Positions 7,452-15,999 of a stretch of DNA of 37,246 bases are shown here, piece after piece (position 1 is the stretch's first letter; each line of letters starts with the position of its first letter). A program made the translations under genes and the position numbers. This DNA is from an uncultured Pelagibacteraceae bacterium (GTDB taxonomy: Bacteria > Pseudomonadota > Alphaproteobacteria > Pelagibacterales > Pelagibacteraceae), in NCBI GenBank assembly GCA_902595595.1, contig CACJQX010000006.1, forward strand, positions 1 to 37,246. The letters are read 5' to 3'. The notes under the pieces were generated by a model. It saw only the letters and a list, made by a program, of their open reading frames with translations, had not been told where the DNA came from and searched no databases.

Positions 7452-8705
7452 ATGAGAAATAAGTACTCAGTATTTTCGTTAATTAAAAATGCTCTTTCAT
7501 ATCATGAAAATTGGCAAAGAGCGTGGAAAGATCCTGCTCCTAAAAAAGAGTACGATGCAGTTATTGTTGGTGGTGGTGGCCACGGATTAGCAACAGCCTA
7601 CTATTTAGCAAAAAAACACAATATGAATAATATTGCTGTAGTTGAGAAAGGTTGGATTGGTGGAGGAAATACTGGACGGAATACTACAATTATTAGATCA
7701 AATTATTTATGGGACGCCAGTGCAGGATTGTATGATCATGCATTAAAAATATGGGAAGGTTTATCTCAAGAACTAAACTATAATGTAATGTTTAGTCAAA
7801 GAGGTGTAATGAACCTTGCACATAATTTGCAAGATGTTAGAGATTTAAAAAGACGAACACATGCTAATAGACTAAATGGAATTGACGCAGTCTACTTGAG
7901 CACAGAAGAAGTTAAAAAATTTTGTCCAATTATAAATACATCACCAGATATTAGATACCCTGTTTTAGGAGGAACCCTTCAGCATAGAGCTGGTACAGCA
8001 AGACACGATGCGGTTGCTTGGGGATATGCTAGAGGAGCTGATGCAATGGGTGTTGATATTATTCAAAATTGTGAAGTTAAAGGAATAAAAAGAAATGGAG
8101 ATAGTGTTGAAGGAATAGAAACAACAAAAGGATTTATAAAAACTAAAAAGGTTGGTGTAGTTGCAGCTGGTCATTCTAGTGTAATAGCTAATATGGCTGG
8201 TCTAAGACTTCCCCTTGAAAGTAAACCTTTACAGGCTTTAGTTTCTGAACCTGTAAAACCAATTATTGATACAGTTGTAATGTCTAATGCAGTGCATGCT
8301 TATGTAAGTCAATCTGACAAAGGAGAGCTGGTAATTGGTGCTGGAACGGATGATTATGTTTCTTATACTCAAAAAGGTAGTCATCAAATAGTTGAAGGAA
8401 CATTAAATGCAATTTTAGAATTATATCCAATTTTCAGTAGAATGAGAATGTTAAGACAATGGGGAGGAATAGTAGATATTTGTCCTGATGCTAGTCCAAT
8501 TTTAAGTAAAACTTCAATTAAAGGATTATATTTTAATTGTGGTTGGGGTACTGGAGGATTTAAAGCAACTCCTGGATCTGGAGATTTGTTTGCACATACT
8601 ATCGCAAATGATGAACCTCACAAACTTAATGCTGCATTTAATTTAAATAGATTTGTAAGCGGAGACCTTGTTGATGAACATGGGGCTGCAGCGGTTGCTC
8701 ATTAA
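7452..8705 (+). CDS. soxB: Sarcosine oxidase, beta subunit
   Basis: Catalytic flavoprotein subunit of heterotetrameric sarcosine oxidase, which oxidatively demethylates sarcosine to glycine. The 417 residues begin with a Trp/Asp/Pro segment, then the FAD-binding [16 protein letters not shown] at about 37-52 and [17 protein letters not shown]. His185 in [14 protein letters not shown] is where I expect the histidine carrying covalent FMN in characterised enzymes (alignment from memory). The C-terminal [16 protein letters not shown] and [14 protein letters not shown] blocks are typical of the DAO family. It opens the soxBDAG operon; its last base is the first base of the soxD start codon. Confidence 0.95.
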   Translation: MRNKYSVFSLIKNALSYHENWQRAWKDPAPKKEYDAVIVGGGGHGLATAYYLAKKHNMNNIAVVEKGWIGGGNTGRNTTIIRSNYLWDASAGLYDHALKIWEGLSQELNYNVMFSQRGVMNLAHNLQDVRDLKRRTHANRLNGIDAVYLSTEEVKKFCPIINTSPDIRYPVLGGTLQHRAGTARHDAVAWGYARGADAMGVDIIQNCEVKGIKRNGDSVEGIETTKGFIKTKKVGVVAAGHSSVIANMAGLRLPLESKPLQALVSEPVKPIIDTVVMSNAVHAYVSQSDKGELVIGAGTDDYVSYTQKGSHQIVEGTLNAILELYPIFSRMRMLRQWGGIVDICPDASPILSKTSIKGLYFNCGWGTGGFKATPGSGDLFAHTIANDEPHKLNAAFNLNRFVSGDLVDEHGAAAVAH

Positions 8706-8980
8706 TGTTTTTAATAAACTGTCCATACTGTGGAGAACGAGATCAGCAAGAATTTAAGGCTGGAGGTGAAGCTCATATCGAGAGACCTAAGCAACCAACA
8801 GAATTAAGTGATGATGAGTGGGCAGAGTATTTATTTATGAGAAAAAATATTAAAGGTGTTCAATTTGAAAGATGGAATCATGCACATGGTTGTCGTAAAT
8901 GGTTTAACATGGTTAGAGACACTTCTAACGATGAAATAAAAGCAATTTATAAAATGGGTGAAAAACCACCTGCTCAATAA
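8705..8980 (+). CDS. soxD: Sarcosine oxidase, delta subunit
   Basis: Small structural subunit of the same complex, binding zinc. The 91 residues carry Cys6 and Cys9 (NCPYCGERDQ) and His59 and Cys63 (WNHAHGCRKWF), matching the Cys/Cys/His/Cys zinc site known for this subunit, even in numbering. It also has the conserved RP, DDEWAEYLF and RDTSNDEI segments. The ATG overlaps the soxB stop by one base (TAATG), which points to coupled translation and fixed subunit ratios. Length is normal for the family. Confidence 0.96.
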   Translation: MFLINCPYCGERDQQEFKAGGEAHIERPKQPTELSDDEWAEYLFMRKNIKGVQFERWNHAHGCRKWFNMVRDTSNDEIKAIYKMGEKPPAQ

Positions 8981-8981
8981 A

Positions 8982-11900
8982 ATGACTAAAAACTTAAGAG
9001 TAAAATCGAGTGAGTATATTGATGAAACTAATAGAATTTCCTTTAAATTTAATGGCAAAACTTACCATGGATTTAAAGGCGATACTTTAGCATCAGCATT
9101 ACTTGCAAACGATGTTCATTTAGTTGGAAGAAGTTTTAAATATCATAGACCAAGAGGAATTATGACGTCTGGATCTGAAGAACCAAATGCTATAGTTCAA
9201 GTAAACCCTGGTACCAATAGAACGGAACCCAATGTTAGAGCAACAGAAGTTGAGATTTACGAGGGTTTAGAGGCATCAAGTCAAAATTGTTGGCCAAGTG
9301 TTGAATTTGATATTGGTGGAATAAACAATTTTCTCTCCCCTTTTTTTCCAGCAGGTTTTTATTATAAAACATTTATGTGGCCTGCTAGTTTCTGGGAGAA
9401 ATATGAATTTTTCATAAGACACTCCGCGGGTTTAGGTAAATCACCAACAACAACTGATCCTGACATTTATGATCACCGTAATGTTCACTGTGATGTATTG
9501 GTTGTAGGTGCAGGTATATCGGGAATTATGGCAGCAAAAAATGCAGCTAAAAATAATTTTAAAACGTTGTTAGTTGAAGAAAAAAATGAACTTGGTGGAT
9601 CAACTATTTATGAAAATAATGAATTTAACAAAATTGATAACAAGGCCCCTTCAGAGTGGTTAAAAAAAGAAATAGAGGAACTTAAAAATATTAAAAATCT
9701 TGAAATAAAAACTAGAACAAGTGTTGCTGCTTATCATCAATATAATTATCTTTTGGCTAGAGAAAATCTAACTGATCATTTAGAGGCAAAAGATAAAACA
9801 AATAAAATCAGACAAAGACTTCTTAAAATTAGAGCTAAGAAAGTTATTTTAGCTGCAGGTGCATTAGAAAGACCTTTGATATTTAATAATAATGATAGAC
9901 CAGGAATAATGCTTTCATCTGCAATAAAAAAATACAGTGAATTTTATGGTGTTGCGTGTGGTAGTAAAAATGTCTTTTTTACTAATAATGATAGTGCCTA
10001 CGAAAGTGCTATTTCACTATACAATAAGGGTATCAATGTTGAAGCAATAATTGATATTAGAGAACAATCCGAAAGTAAAATTGTTAAAAAAGTAAAAGAA
10101 GCAGGTATTAAAATTTACTGGTCACACTCAATTGTTGATACAACTGGTTATAAAAGACTAAATAGTATTTCAATAATGAAACTATCTAATGATGGTACTT
10201 CAGTTACTGGAAGTAAAATTTCTATTTCGTGTGATTGCTTAGGAGTTGCTGGTGGCTGGACACCTGCTGTGCATTTATATACACAATCAGGAAGCAAACT
10301 TAAATTTGATGAAGAAAAAAAAGTTTTCTTACCCAATCAGAATACATCTGAACAAATAAGTGTAGGATCTTGTGGTGGAGATTTTAAAATTGATGAAATC
10401 ATTAAAAATCTAAATCAAAAACTTAAAGATACTCTTAATATTAATGAAACAGATTTAGATAGTATTAAAGTTGAGATTGATCAGGAAAATTCAAAAAGAA
10501 ATATTTGGTTACTACCTTCCGATAAACCTATAGGCAAAACTAAACCATTTGTAGATTATCAAAACGATGCAACGGCTAAAGATATAAAATTAGCATTAAG
10601 AGAAGGTTTTAAATCTATTGAGCATGTTAAAAGATACACGACTACCGGTATGGGAACTGATCAAGGTAAACTAGGAAATATGCATGCGTTAGGCATAATT
10701 GCAGATACAGCAGGCGTTAAAATGGGAGAATTAGGGACCACTACATTTAGACCTCCTTACACACCATTAACATTTGGAACTATTGTAGGTCGAAATGTAG
10801 GAAAGTTTTTTGATATTTTTAGAAGAACGCCAATGAATGATTGGCATGTTGAAAATAAAGCTAAATTTGAAAATGTCGGTCAATGGAAGAGAGCTTGGTA
10901 CTACCCTATTAATGGAGAGACAATGCATCAAGCAGTTCAAAGAGAAAGTAAAGCTGCTAGAGAAAGTGCTGGTATACTAGATGCCTCTACTCTTGGTAAA
11001 ATTGATATTCAAGGAAGTGATGCTTCTGAATTTTTAAATAGAGTTTATACAAATGCTTGGTCAAAATTAGCTATAGGGAAATGTAGATATGGGTTAATGC
11101 TAAATGAAGATGGTATGGTTTATGATGATGGAGTTACAACAAGATTAGGTGAAAATCATTACATCATGACCACAACAACTGGTGGAGCAGCAAATGTTTT
11201 AGGTAAACTTGAAGACTATCTTCAAACAGAATGGCCTGAGCTTGATGTTTACTTAACCTCTGTAACAGATCATTATGCTACAGCGAGTTTATGCGGACCT
11301 AATAGTAAAAAAATTCTTAAAAAAATAATTCCTGATTTAGATTTATCAGATGAAAACTTTCCACACATGTCATTCAAAGAATCGAAAATTGGCAATATTC
11401 AATGTAGAATAATGAGAATTAGTTTTACTGGAGAACACAGTTACGAAATAAATGTTCAAGCAAGTTATGGAAAAGATTTATGGGAAAAGTGTATAGAGGC
11501 AGGTAAAGAGTTTAACATTACTCCTTATGGGACTGAGACAATGCACTTATTAAGAGCAGAAAAAGGTTTCATTATTGTTGGACAAGATACAGATGGAACA
11601 ATGACTCCTATCGATCTTCAAATGGATTGGATAGTAAGCAAGAAGAAATACGATTTCATAGGAAAAAGATCTCTTTATAGATCTGATACAATGAGAGAAG
11701 ATAGAAAGCAATTAGTAGGTTTATTAACTGATGATCCAAATATTGTTTTAGAAGAAGGAGCACAAATAGTTTCTGAATTAAATCAAAGTCCAGTAGAAAT
11801 GCTTGGACATGTAACTTCAAGTTATTTCAGTCCAAACCTAAAGAAATCAATAGCACTTGCAGTAGTTAGAGGTGGAAAAGATATGATGGGAAAAAAACTT

Positions 11901-11987
11901 TTTGTGCCTATGGAAAATAAAAATATTAATGTCACTGTTGCGAATCCAGTGTTTTACGATGAGAAAAATGAGAGGTTAAATGCTTAA
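8982..11987 (+). CDS. soxA: Sarcosine oxidase, alpha subunit
   Basis: Largest subunit; binds NAD and tetrahydrofolate and passes the methyl-derived carbon to folate as 5,10-methylene-THF. From the ATG at 8982 it has 1001 residues, the usual size. Domains: a Fer2_4-like N-terminus (GKTYHGFKGDTLASALLAND) without cluster cysteines; a Rossmann fold starting VLVVGAGISGIMAAKNA near 170; a middle NAD/oxidoreductase region; and a C-terminal aminomethyltransferase (GCV_T-like) half with GILDASTLGKIDIQG, GLMLNEDGMVYDDGV and FTGEHSYEIN. An upstream in-frame GTG at 8958 would overlap soxD; I prefer the ATG one base after the soxD stop. soxG overlaps its 3' end by 8 bases. Confidence 0.95.
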   Translation: MTKNLRVKSSEYIDETNRISFKFNGKTYHGFKGDTLASALLANDVHLVGRSFKYHRPRGIMTSGSEEPNAIVQVNPGTNRTEPNVRATEVEIYEGLEASSQNCWPSVEFDIGGINNFLSPFFPAGFYYKTFMWPASFWEKYEFFIRHSAGLGKSPTTTDPDIYDHRNVHCDVLVVGAGISGIMAAKNAAKNNFKTLLVEEKNELGGSTIYENNEFNKIDNKAPSEWLKKEIEELKNIKNLEIKTRTSVAAYHQYNYLLARENLTDHLEAKDKTNKIRQRLLKIRAKKVILAAGALERPLIFNNNDRPGIMLSSAIKKYSEFYGVACGSKNVFFTNNDSAYESAISLYNKGINVEAIIDIREQSESKIVKKVKEAGIKIYWSHSIVDTTGYKRLNSISIMKLSNDGTSVTGSKISISCDCLGVAGGWTPAVHLYTQSGSKLKFDEEKKVFLPNQNTSEQISVGSCGGDFKIDEIIKNLNQKLKDTLNINETDLDSIKVEIDQENSKRNIWLLPSDKPIGKTKPFVDYQNDATAKDIKLALREGFKSIEHVKRYTTTGMGTDQGKLGNMHALGIIADTAGVKMGELGTTTFRPPYTPLTFGTIVGRNVGKFFDIFRRTPMNDWHVENKAKFENVGQWKRAWYYPINGETMHQAVQRESKAARESAGILDASTLGKIDIQGSDASEFLNRVYTNAWSKLAIGKCRYGLMLNEDGMVYDDGVTTRLGENHYIMTTTTGGAANVLGKLEDYLQTEWPELDVYLTSVTDHYATASLCGPNSKKILKKIIPDLDLSDENFPHMSFKESKIGNIQCRIMRISFTGEHSYEINVQASYGKDLWEKCIEAGKEFNITPYGTETMHLLRAEKGFIIVGQDTDGTMTPIDLQMDWIVSKKKYDFIGKRSLYRSDTMREDRKQLVGLLTDDPNIVLEEGAQIVSELNQSPVEMLGHVTSSYFSPNLKKSIALAVVRGGKDMMGKKLFVPMENKNINVTVANPVFYDEKNERLNA

Positions 11988-12543
11988 TTATAATTCAGTT
12001 ATTAAAAATGAAATTAATCAAGAAAGTGTTTCTGTAAAAGAAATCTCTCCAATAATAAAAATTAATTTGAGAGGTAAAAAAAGAGAGTTTTTAACAAATG
12101 TTGGTAAAAACCTTAATATGATCTTGCCTACAGAAGCAAATACTTCAACAACAAGTGATAAATTAACAGCAATATGGCTTAGTCCAGACGAATGGATGAT
12201 AATCTCAAACGATCTGGCAAGTAAAGACACTAACAAATCAGATCTATATGAAATGTTATTTGATAGTATTTCAAAAACAAATTTAGGTGCAGTTATCGAT
12301 GTAACAGATCAATTTGTTCAATTAGAACTTAAAGGCGAAAATGTCTATGAAATCTTTTCAGCAGGATCTCCCTTTAATTTTAATGAATTTAAAGAAAAAA
12401 AAGGATCAACAACTCAGACAGTTTTAAATCATGTAGATGTAATTCTTCACCACAAGGATGAAAATATTGTAAATCTGTTTGTTAGAAGATCTTTTGCTGA
12501 ACATCTTTGTTCTTGGATTGAAGACTGTGCTTCAAGATTATAA
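11980..12543 (+). CDS. soxG: Sarcosine oxidase, gamma subunit
   Basis: Fourth subunit of the complex, with a fold related to the aminomethyltransferase/YgfZ group and a structural role at the folate end. The 187 residues show the family's IWLSPDEWMII near 65-75, GAVIDVTDQFVQLELKG, and the C-terminal NLFVRRSFAEHLCSWIEDCA. It closes soxBDAG, overlapping soxA by 8 bases. In SAR11 this route, fed by glycine betaine via dimethylglycine, is a known source of glycine; no betaine or dimethylglycine enzyme lies in this window. The stop is two bases from the convergent nuclease-like gene. Confidence 0.92.
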   Translation: MLNYNSVIKNEINQESVSVKEISPIIKINLRGKKREFLTNVGKNLNMILPTEANTSTTSDKLTAIWLSPDEWMIISNDLASKDTNKSDLYEMLFDSISKTNLGAVIDVTDQFVQLELKGENVYEIFSAGSPFNFNEFKEKKGSTTQTVLNHVDVILHHKDENIVNLFVRRSFAEHLCSWIEDCASRL

Positions 12544-12545
12544 AC

Positions 12546-13073
12546 TTATTTTTTTCTTCTAAAGTCCCATGGCATTTCAAATTTACCTTGCCAAAGGCCT
12601 TTTTTTTCATTTTTAGCATTAATTTCGTTTGATATATATTTTTTTGAGTATTTTCTATAAGCTACTGCATAACCGTTTGAAACTAACCAAGAATTCAGAT
12701 TTAAATTTCTTTTATAACATTCTCCAATAAATCTTTTGTATCTATCAACATCCAAAATTTTACAAGTTATTACTTTGTTATTTATTTTATTTTGTAATTT
12801 TTGAGTTGAAATTTTTCCACATGGATAATCTTTAGTAAAAGTAAAAAAAATTATTGTTAGATATGGTTTTTTACATATTTGCTTGAATTCAGGTGCATCA
12901 ATTCCGTATAATCTTATCTTTTTTGAATTTATTTTTATTGTATCACCATCAATAATTTGAGCATTTCCAGAAATTTCTTTAATCTCTTCAGATCTAACAT
13001 CGTTATATGTGAGAATAAAAAAAATCGAACAAATTATAATTAAAATTATCGCTTTTCTTTTTGTAAAAAACAT
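12546..13073 (-). CDS. Thermonuclease (SNase)-like protein, membrane-anchored or secreted
   Basis: A staphylococcal-nuclease fold protein, probably periplasmic. Residues 1-8 are basic and about 9-23 hydrophobic (AIILIIICSIFFILT), a signal anchor or signal peptide. The SNase core has QIIDGDTIKINSKKIRLYGIDAPE (quoted here as its two halves QIIDGDTIKI and IRLYGIDAPE), keeping the Asp and first catalytic Arg, and DVDRYKRFIGECY with the later Arg. The position of catalytic Glu43 of the S. aureus enzyme seems to be taken by a non-acidic residue in PCGKISTQKL, as in many bacterial homologues, so nuclease activity is uncertain. It ends a minus-strand run, 13 bases after the MATE gene. Confidence 0.82.
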   Translation of the reverse strand: MFFTKRKAIILIIICSIFFILTYNDVRSEEIKEISGNAQIIDGDTIKINSKKIRLYGIDAPEFKQICKKPYLTIIFFTFTKDYPCGKISTQKLQNKINNKVITCKILDVDRYKRFIGECYKRNLNLNSWLVSNGYAVAYRKYSKKYISNEINAKNEKKGLWQGKFEMPWDFRRKK

Positions 13074-13086
13074 ATTTAAAAAAATA

Positions 13087-14424
13087 TTAAATATTAGCTA
13101 ATTTATGTTTAATATAATATTTGACATAAAAAAGTAACATCAATGATATCAACCATTGAAAAATGGCCCAAATATAAAAAAAAGTTTTAAAATCTGCATT
13201 TAAATACTTTGCAATGTAAAAGGATAAAACTGGCACTATAACATTTCTGGCAATATTATTAACCATGGCTTTTTCAGATTTTTTTAAAGCCATAAAGAAT
13301 CCATTTGATAAGAAAAATATTGGATAGGCAGGTAAAATAAATGCCGAAATCTTAAGGTACATCGAGCCATGCATAATTACCTCTGGGTTTGAAGAAAAGA
13401 ATTTAGGAACAAAGTCAGCACTTATAAAAATAACTGCACCAGCGATTAACATTATAATTAGACCGTATTTTATTGAAGTAAAATAGGATTGCTCCACTCT
13501 ATCGTAATATTTTGCACCAATATTTTGCGCTATTATAGAAATTATTGCTGTATTAATTCCTAATATTGGTAACAAAACTACTTGCTCAATTCTTGTGGCA
13601 GATCCATACCCAGCAACAGCATATTCACCAAATAACCCAACATATGTAAAAACAATTGTTGCAGCAATAGAATACCCTAATATGGCAATTGTAATTGGCA
13701 TTGATTGAAAAAAAATATTTTTTAAGAAAAAAAATTTAGCTTTGAAATGGTCTAAAGTTATTTGTTTAATTCTTTGATTGTTTAATATTTTTATCAAAAT
13801 AACCAACAAAGATACAAATTGAGCAATTAAAGTTGCTATCCCAATACCAGTTATTCCTAATGGTGGTATAAATAAAAAACCAAATATAAAAATTGGATTT
13901 AAAATAATGTTTAAGAAAAAAGAAAATATTAGAACATTTCTGTAAGTTTTAGTATCTCCTTCTGCGTGTAAGAATGAATTTAATGCTACTACTAAAATAA
14001 ATAATATCGTACCTAAAAAAATTACATTTATATATTCGAGTCCAAGAATTGTTACTTCTTGAGAGGAATTCATTAATAAGAATATCTTTTCACCAAAAGC
14101 AAATCCTAAAATAGATACAACTATCGAGATTATAATCGAATAAATGATTACATTTCCAAAATAACTTAAAACATTTTTTTCGTTTTTTTCTCCGATACTA
14201 CTGCCAATCAATGATGTTCCTGCTACGGTAACTCCAATTGATGTCGCAATAATCAAAAAATATATCGGAAAAGACTTGCTCAAAGCAGATAAGGCTTCTG
14301 GCGATATTTTTCCTGCATAAAAAGTATCTACAATTGTATAAAGTGTTTGGAATAAGGTTCCTACACTTGCTGGTACAGCAAGTTTTCTTACTAACAACGA
14401 AACTTCATCTTTTAATAAATTCAT
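13087..14424 (-). CDS. MATE family efflux transporter
   Basis: Multidrug and toxic compound extrusion (MATE) antiporter of the inner membrane, using Na+ or H+ to export organic compounds. The 445 residues form about 12 hydrophobic segments in two repeats. The N-terminal repeat starts LLVRKLAVPASVGTLFQTLY and IVDTFYAGKISPEALSALS, typical of the MATE entry; the second starts near 235-245 with QSMPITIAILGYS. The region PILGINTAIISIIAQNIGA matches the conserved second-half motif. Substrate cannot be told from the sequence. It lies 14 bases after trhO on the same strand, so may be co-transcribed with it, though no functional link is obvious. Confidence 0.9.
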   Translation of the reverse strand: MNLLKDEVSLLVRKLAVPASVGTLFQTLYTIVDTFYAGKISPEALSALSKSFPIYFLIIATSIGVTVAGTSLIGSSIGEKNEKNVLSYFGNVIIYSIIISIVVSILGFAFGEKIFLLMNSSQEVTILGLEYINVIFLGTILFILVVALNSFLHAEGDTKTYRNVLIFSFFLNIILNPIFIFGFLFIPPLGITGIGIATLIAQFVSLLVILIKILNNQRIKQITLDHFKAKFFFLKNIFFQSMPITIAILGYSIAATIVFTYVGLFGEYAVAGYGSATRIEQVVLLPILGINTAIISIIAQNIGAKYYDRVEQSYFTSIKYGLIIMLIAGAVIFISADFVPKFFSSNPEVIMHGSMYLKISAFILPAYPIFFLSNGFFMALKKSEKAMVNNIARNVIVPVLSFYIAKYLNADFKTFFYIWAIFQWLISLMLLFYVKYYIKHKLANI

Positions 14425-14438
14425 TAATTTAAGATTTG

Positions 14439-15344
14439 TTAATACTCTTTTTGGAAGATATGTCTTTTTCCTGCTTCTTTAGCAAGATTAATTTGTTTTT
14501 GTCTCATCCTAAATCTTGATTTTTGATGATCTGTTAGATTGTCGTGACAATTTGGACATGAAACACCCTCTTCATATTTTTTTGATTTTTTATCCTTACG
14601 AGATACAGGCTTCCTACAACCGCTACACATTGAATAAGAACCAACTTTTAGACCATGTTTTAAACTAATTCTATTATCAAAAACAAAGCATTCACCTTTC
14701 CATAAACTTTTTTTCTTATTTGTTTTTTTAAGATAATTTAAAATTCCACCATTTAACTGATAAATGTTATTAAAGCCTTTATTCTCCAAATATACAGATG
14801 CCTTTTCACAACGGATTCCACCAGTACAAAACATAGCTATAGGTTGATTTTTTTTTAATTTTTTTAGATATTTTGGGAAATCTCTAAAGTTATCAACATC
14901 AGGATTGATTGCTCCCTTAAATGTTCCAACATCATACTCAAATGGTTTTCTCGCATCTATAAGAACAGTATCCTTTTCTTTAATCAGCTTATTCCATTTG
15001 ATTGGATCTACATGGCTATCCTTTTTCTTTATTCTTTTGTTTAAAATTAAATTCATAGGAACAACCTCGTTTTTGATTTTCACTTTAGGTTTATGAAATG
15101 GTTGGAATAAACTTTTAGACTTATTGCTGCTGTTAAATTCTTTAAATTTTAAAGCTCTTTTTAAATTGTTAATTGTGAATTTAATGTCTGCAGCTTTACC
15201 AGAAATAGTTCCATTTACACCTTCTTTGGAAATAATTATAGTACCTCTAATATTTTTCTTTTTTAAAGTTTCTAATAAAACTTTTTGATTTTTCTTTAGA
15301 TAAGAAATTTTGACAAATTTATAAAAACCAACTACTTCAAACAT
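14439..15344 (-). CDS. trhO: tRNA uridine(34) hydroxylase TrhO (rhodanese family, YceA-like)
   Basis: Oxygen-dependent hydroxylase that makes 5-hydroxyuridine at tRNA wobble position 34. The 301 residues hold an acylphosphatase-like N-terminal half (KKKNIRGTIIISKEGVNGTI near 28-47), a rhodanese domain at about 120-215 with IDARKPFEYDVGTFKGAI and active-site Cys173 in MFCTGGIRCEKAS, and a C-terminal Cys-rich section (CSGCRKPVS and VSCPNCHD) typical of the long TrhO form. Start ATG abuts the O-methyltransferase stop. The older name 'rhodanese-related sulfurtransferase' refers to this family; sulfur transfer is not its established role. Confidence 0.92.
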   Translation of the reverse strand: MFEVVGFYKFVKISYLKKNQKVLLETLKKKNIRGTIIISKEGVNGTISGKAADIKFTINNLKRALKFKEFNSSNKSKSLFQPFHKPKVKIKNEVVPMNLILNKRIKKKDSHVDPIKWNKLIKEKDTVLIDARKPFEYDVGTFKGAINPDVDNFRDFPKYLKKLKKNQPIAMFCTGGIRCEKASVYLENKGFNNIYQLNGGILNYLKKTNKKKSLWKGECFVFDNRISLKHGLKVGSYSMCSGCRKPVSRKDKKSKKYEEGVSCPNCHDNLTDHQKSRFRMRQKQINLAKEAGKRHIFQKEY

Positions 15345-15994
15345 TATAATTTTCTACAAACAGTCATACCATCACCAAGAGGAATTATTAACTTTTCTAC
15401 CCTTGTATCCTTTGAGATATGACTATTAAACTCTTTAATATTTTTAGTAAATTTATCATTATTGTTTTCATTCACAACTTCTCCATACCATAAAACATTA
15501 TCAATGATTATTAGACCATTTTTGTTCAATAATTGTAAAGAACGTTCATAGTATTCAATATAATTCATTTTATCAGCATCAATAAAAACTAAATCAAACT
15601 TTTCATTTTTAATTTCATCTAAACTTTCTAAAGCAGGTTTAATTAATGTTTTTATTTTATGATCTTGATTAGCTTTTTTAAAAAAATCTAATGCTACTTT
15701 ATTAGTTTCTTCATTTTTATCTAAAGCAATTATTTTGCCGTCATCTGATAATGCCAAAGCCATAGATAATGTACTTAATCCTGTAAATGTACCTATCTCT
15801 AAAATTTTTTTGATATTTGAAATTTTTATAATTAAATGCAGAAATTGACTTTGTGAAATTGAGATTTGCATTCTTTTGATATCACCAAGAGAAGTGTTGT
15901 AATCAATTATTTCTTTTTGGACTGGATGTAAATTAAATCCATGACTTAAAATATACTCTTGGAGTTCTTTAGTTATATTTAGGTCTGAACCCAT
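15344..15994 (-). CDS. O-methyltransferase, caffeoyl-CoA/catechol type (class I SAM-dependent)
   Basis: SAM-dependent methyltransferase of the metal-requiring family 3 group. The 216 residues show the SAM site IKKILEIGTFTGLSTLSMAL near 57-76, then IIALDKNEE, the metal-binding FDLVFIDADKMNYIEYYE, and LIIIDNVLWYGEVV. N-terminal helices with HPVQKEIIDY resemble the YrrM/TrmR-like bacterial members as well as plant caffeoyl-CoA enzymes. Bacterial relatives include a tRNA 5-hydroxyuridine methyltransferase (TrmR), so its place directly before trhO, which makes that base, invites the idea that both act on wobble uridine. This is inference from adjacency. Confidence 0.85.
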   Translation of the reverse strand: MGSDLNITKELQEYILSHGFNLHPVQKEIIDYNTSLGDIKRMQISISQSQFLHLIIKISNIKKILEIGTFTGLSTLSMALALSDDGKIIALDKNEETNKVALDFFKKANQDHKIKTLIKPALESLDEIKNEKFDLVFIDADKMNYIEYYERSLQLLNKNGLIIIDNVLWYGEVVNENNNDKFTKNIKEFNSHISKDTRVEKLIIPLGDGMTVCRKL

Positions 15995-15999
15995 AAATT

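Noticed and set aside
8958-8981. GTG start for soxA inside soxD
   Set aside because: The ATG at 8982, one base after the soxD stop, gives the usual alpha subunit start; the upstream residues have no match.
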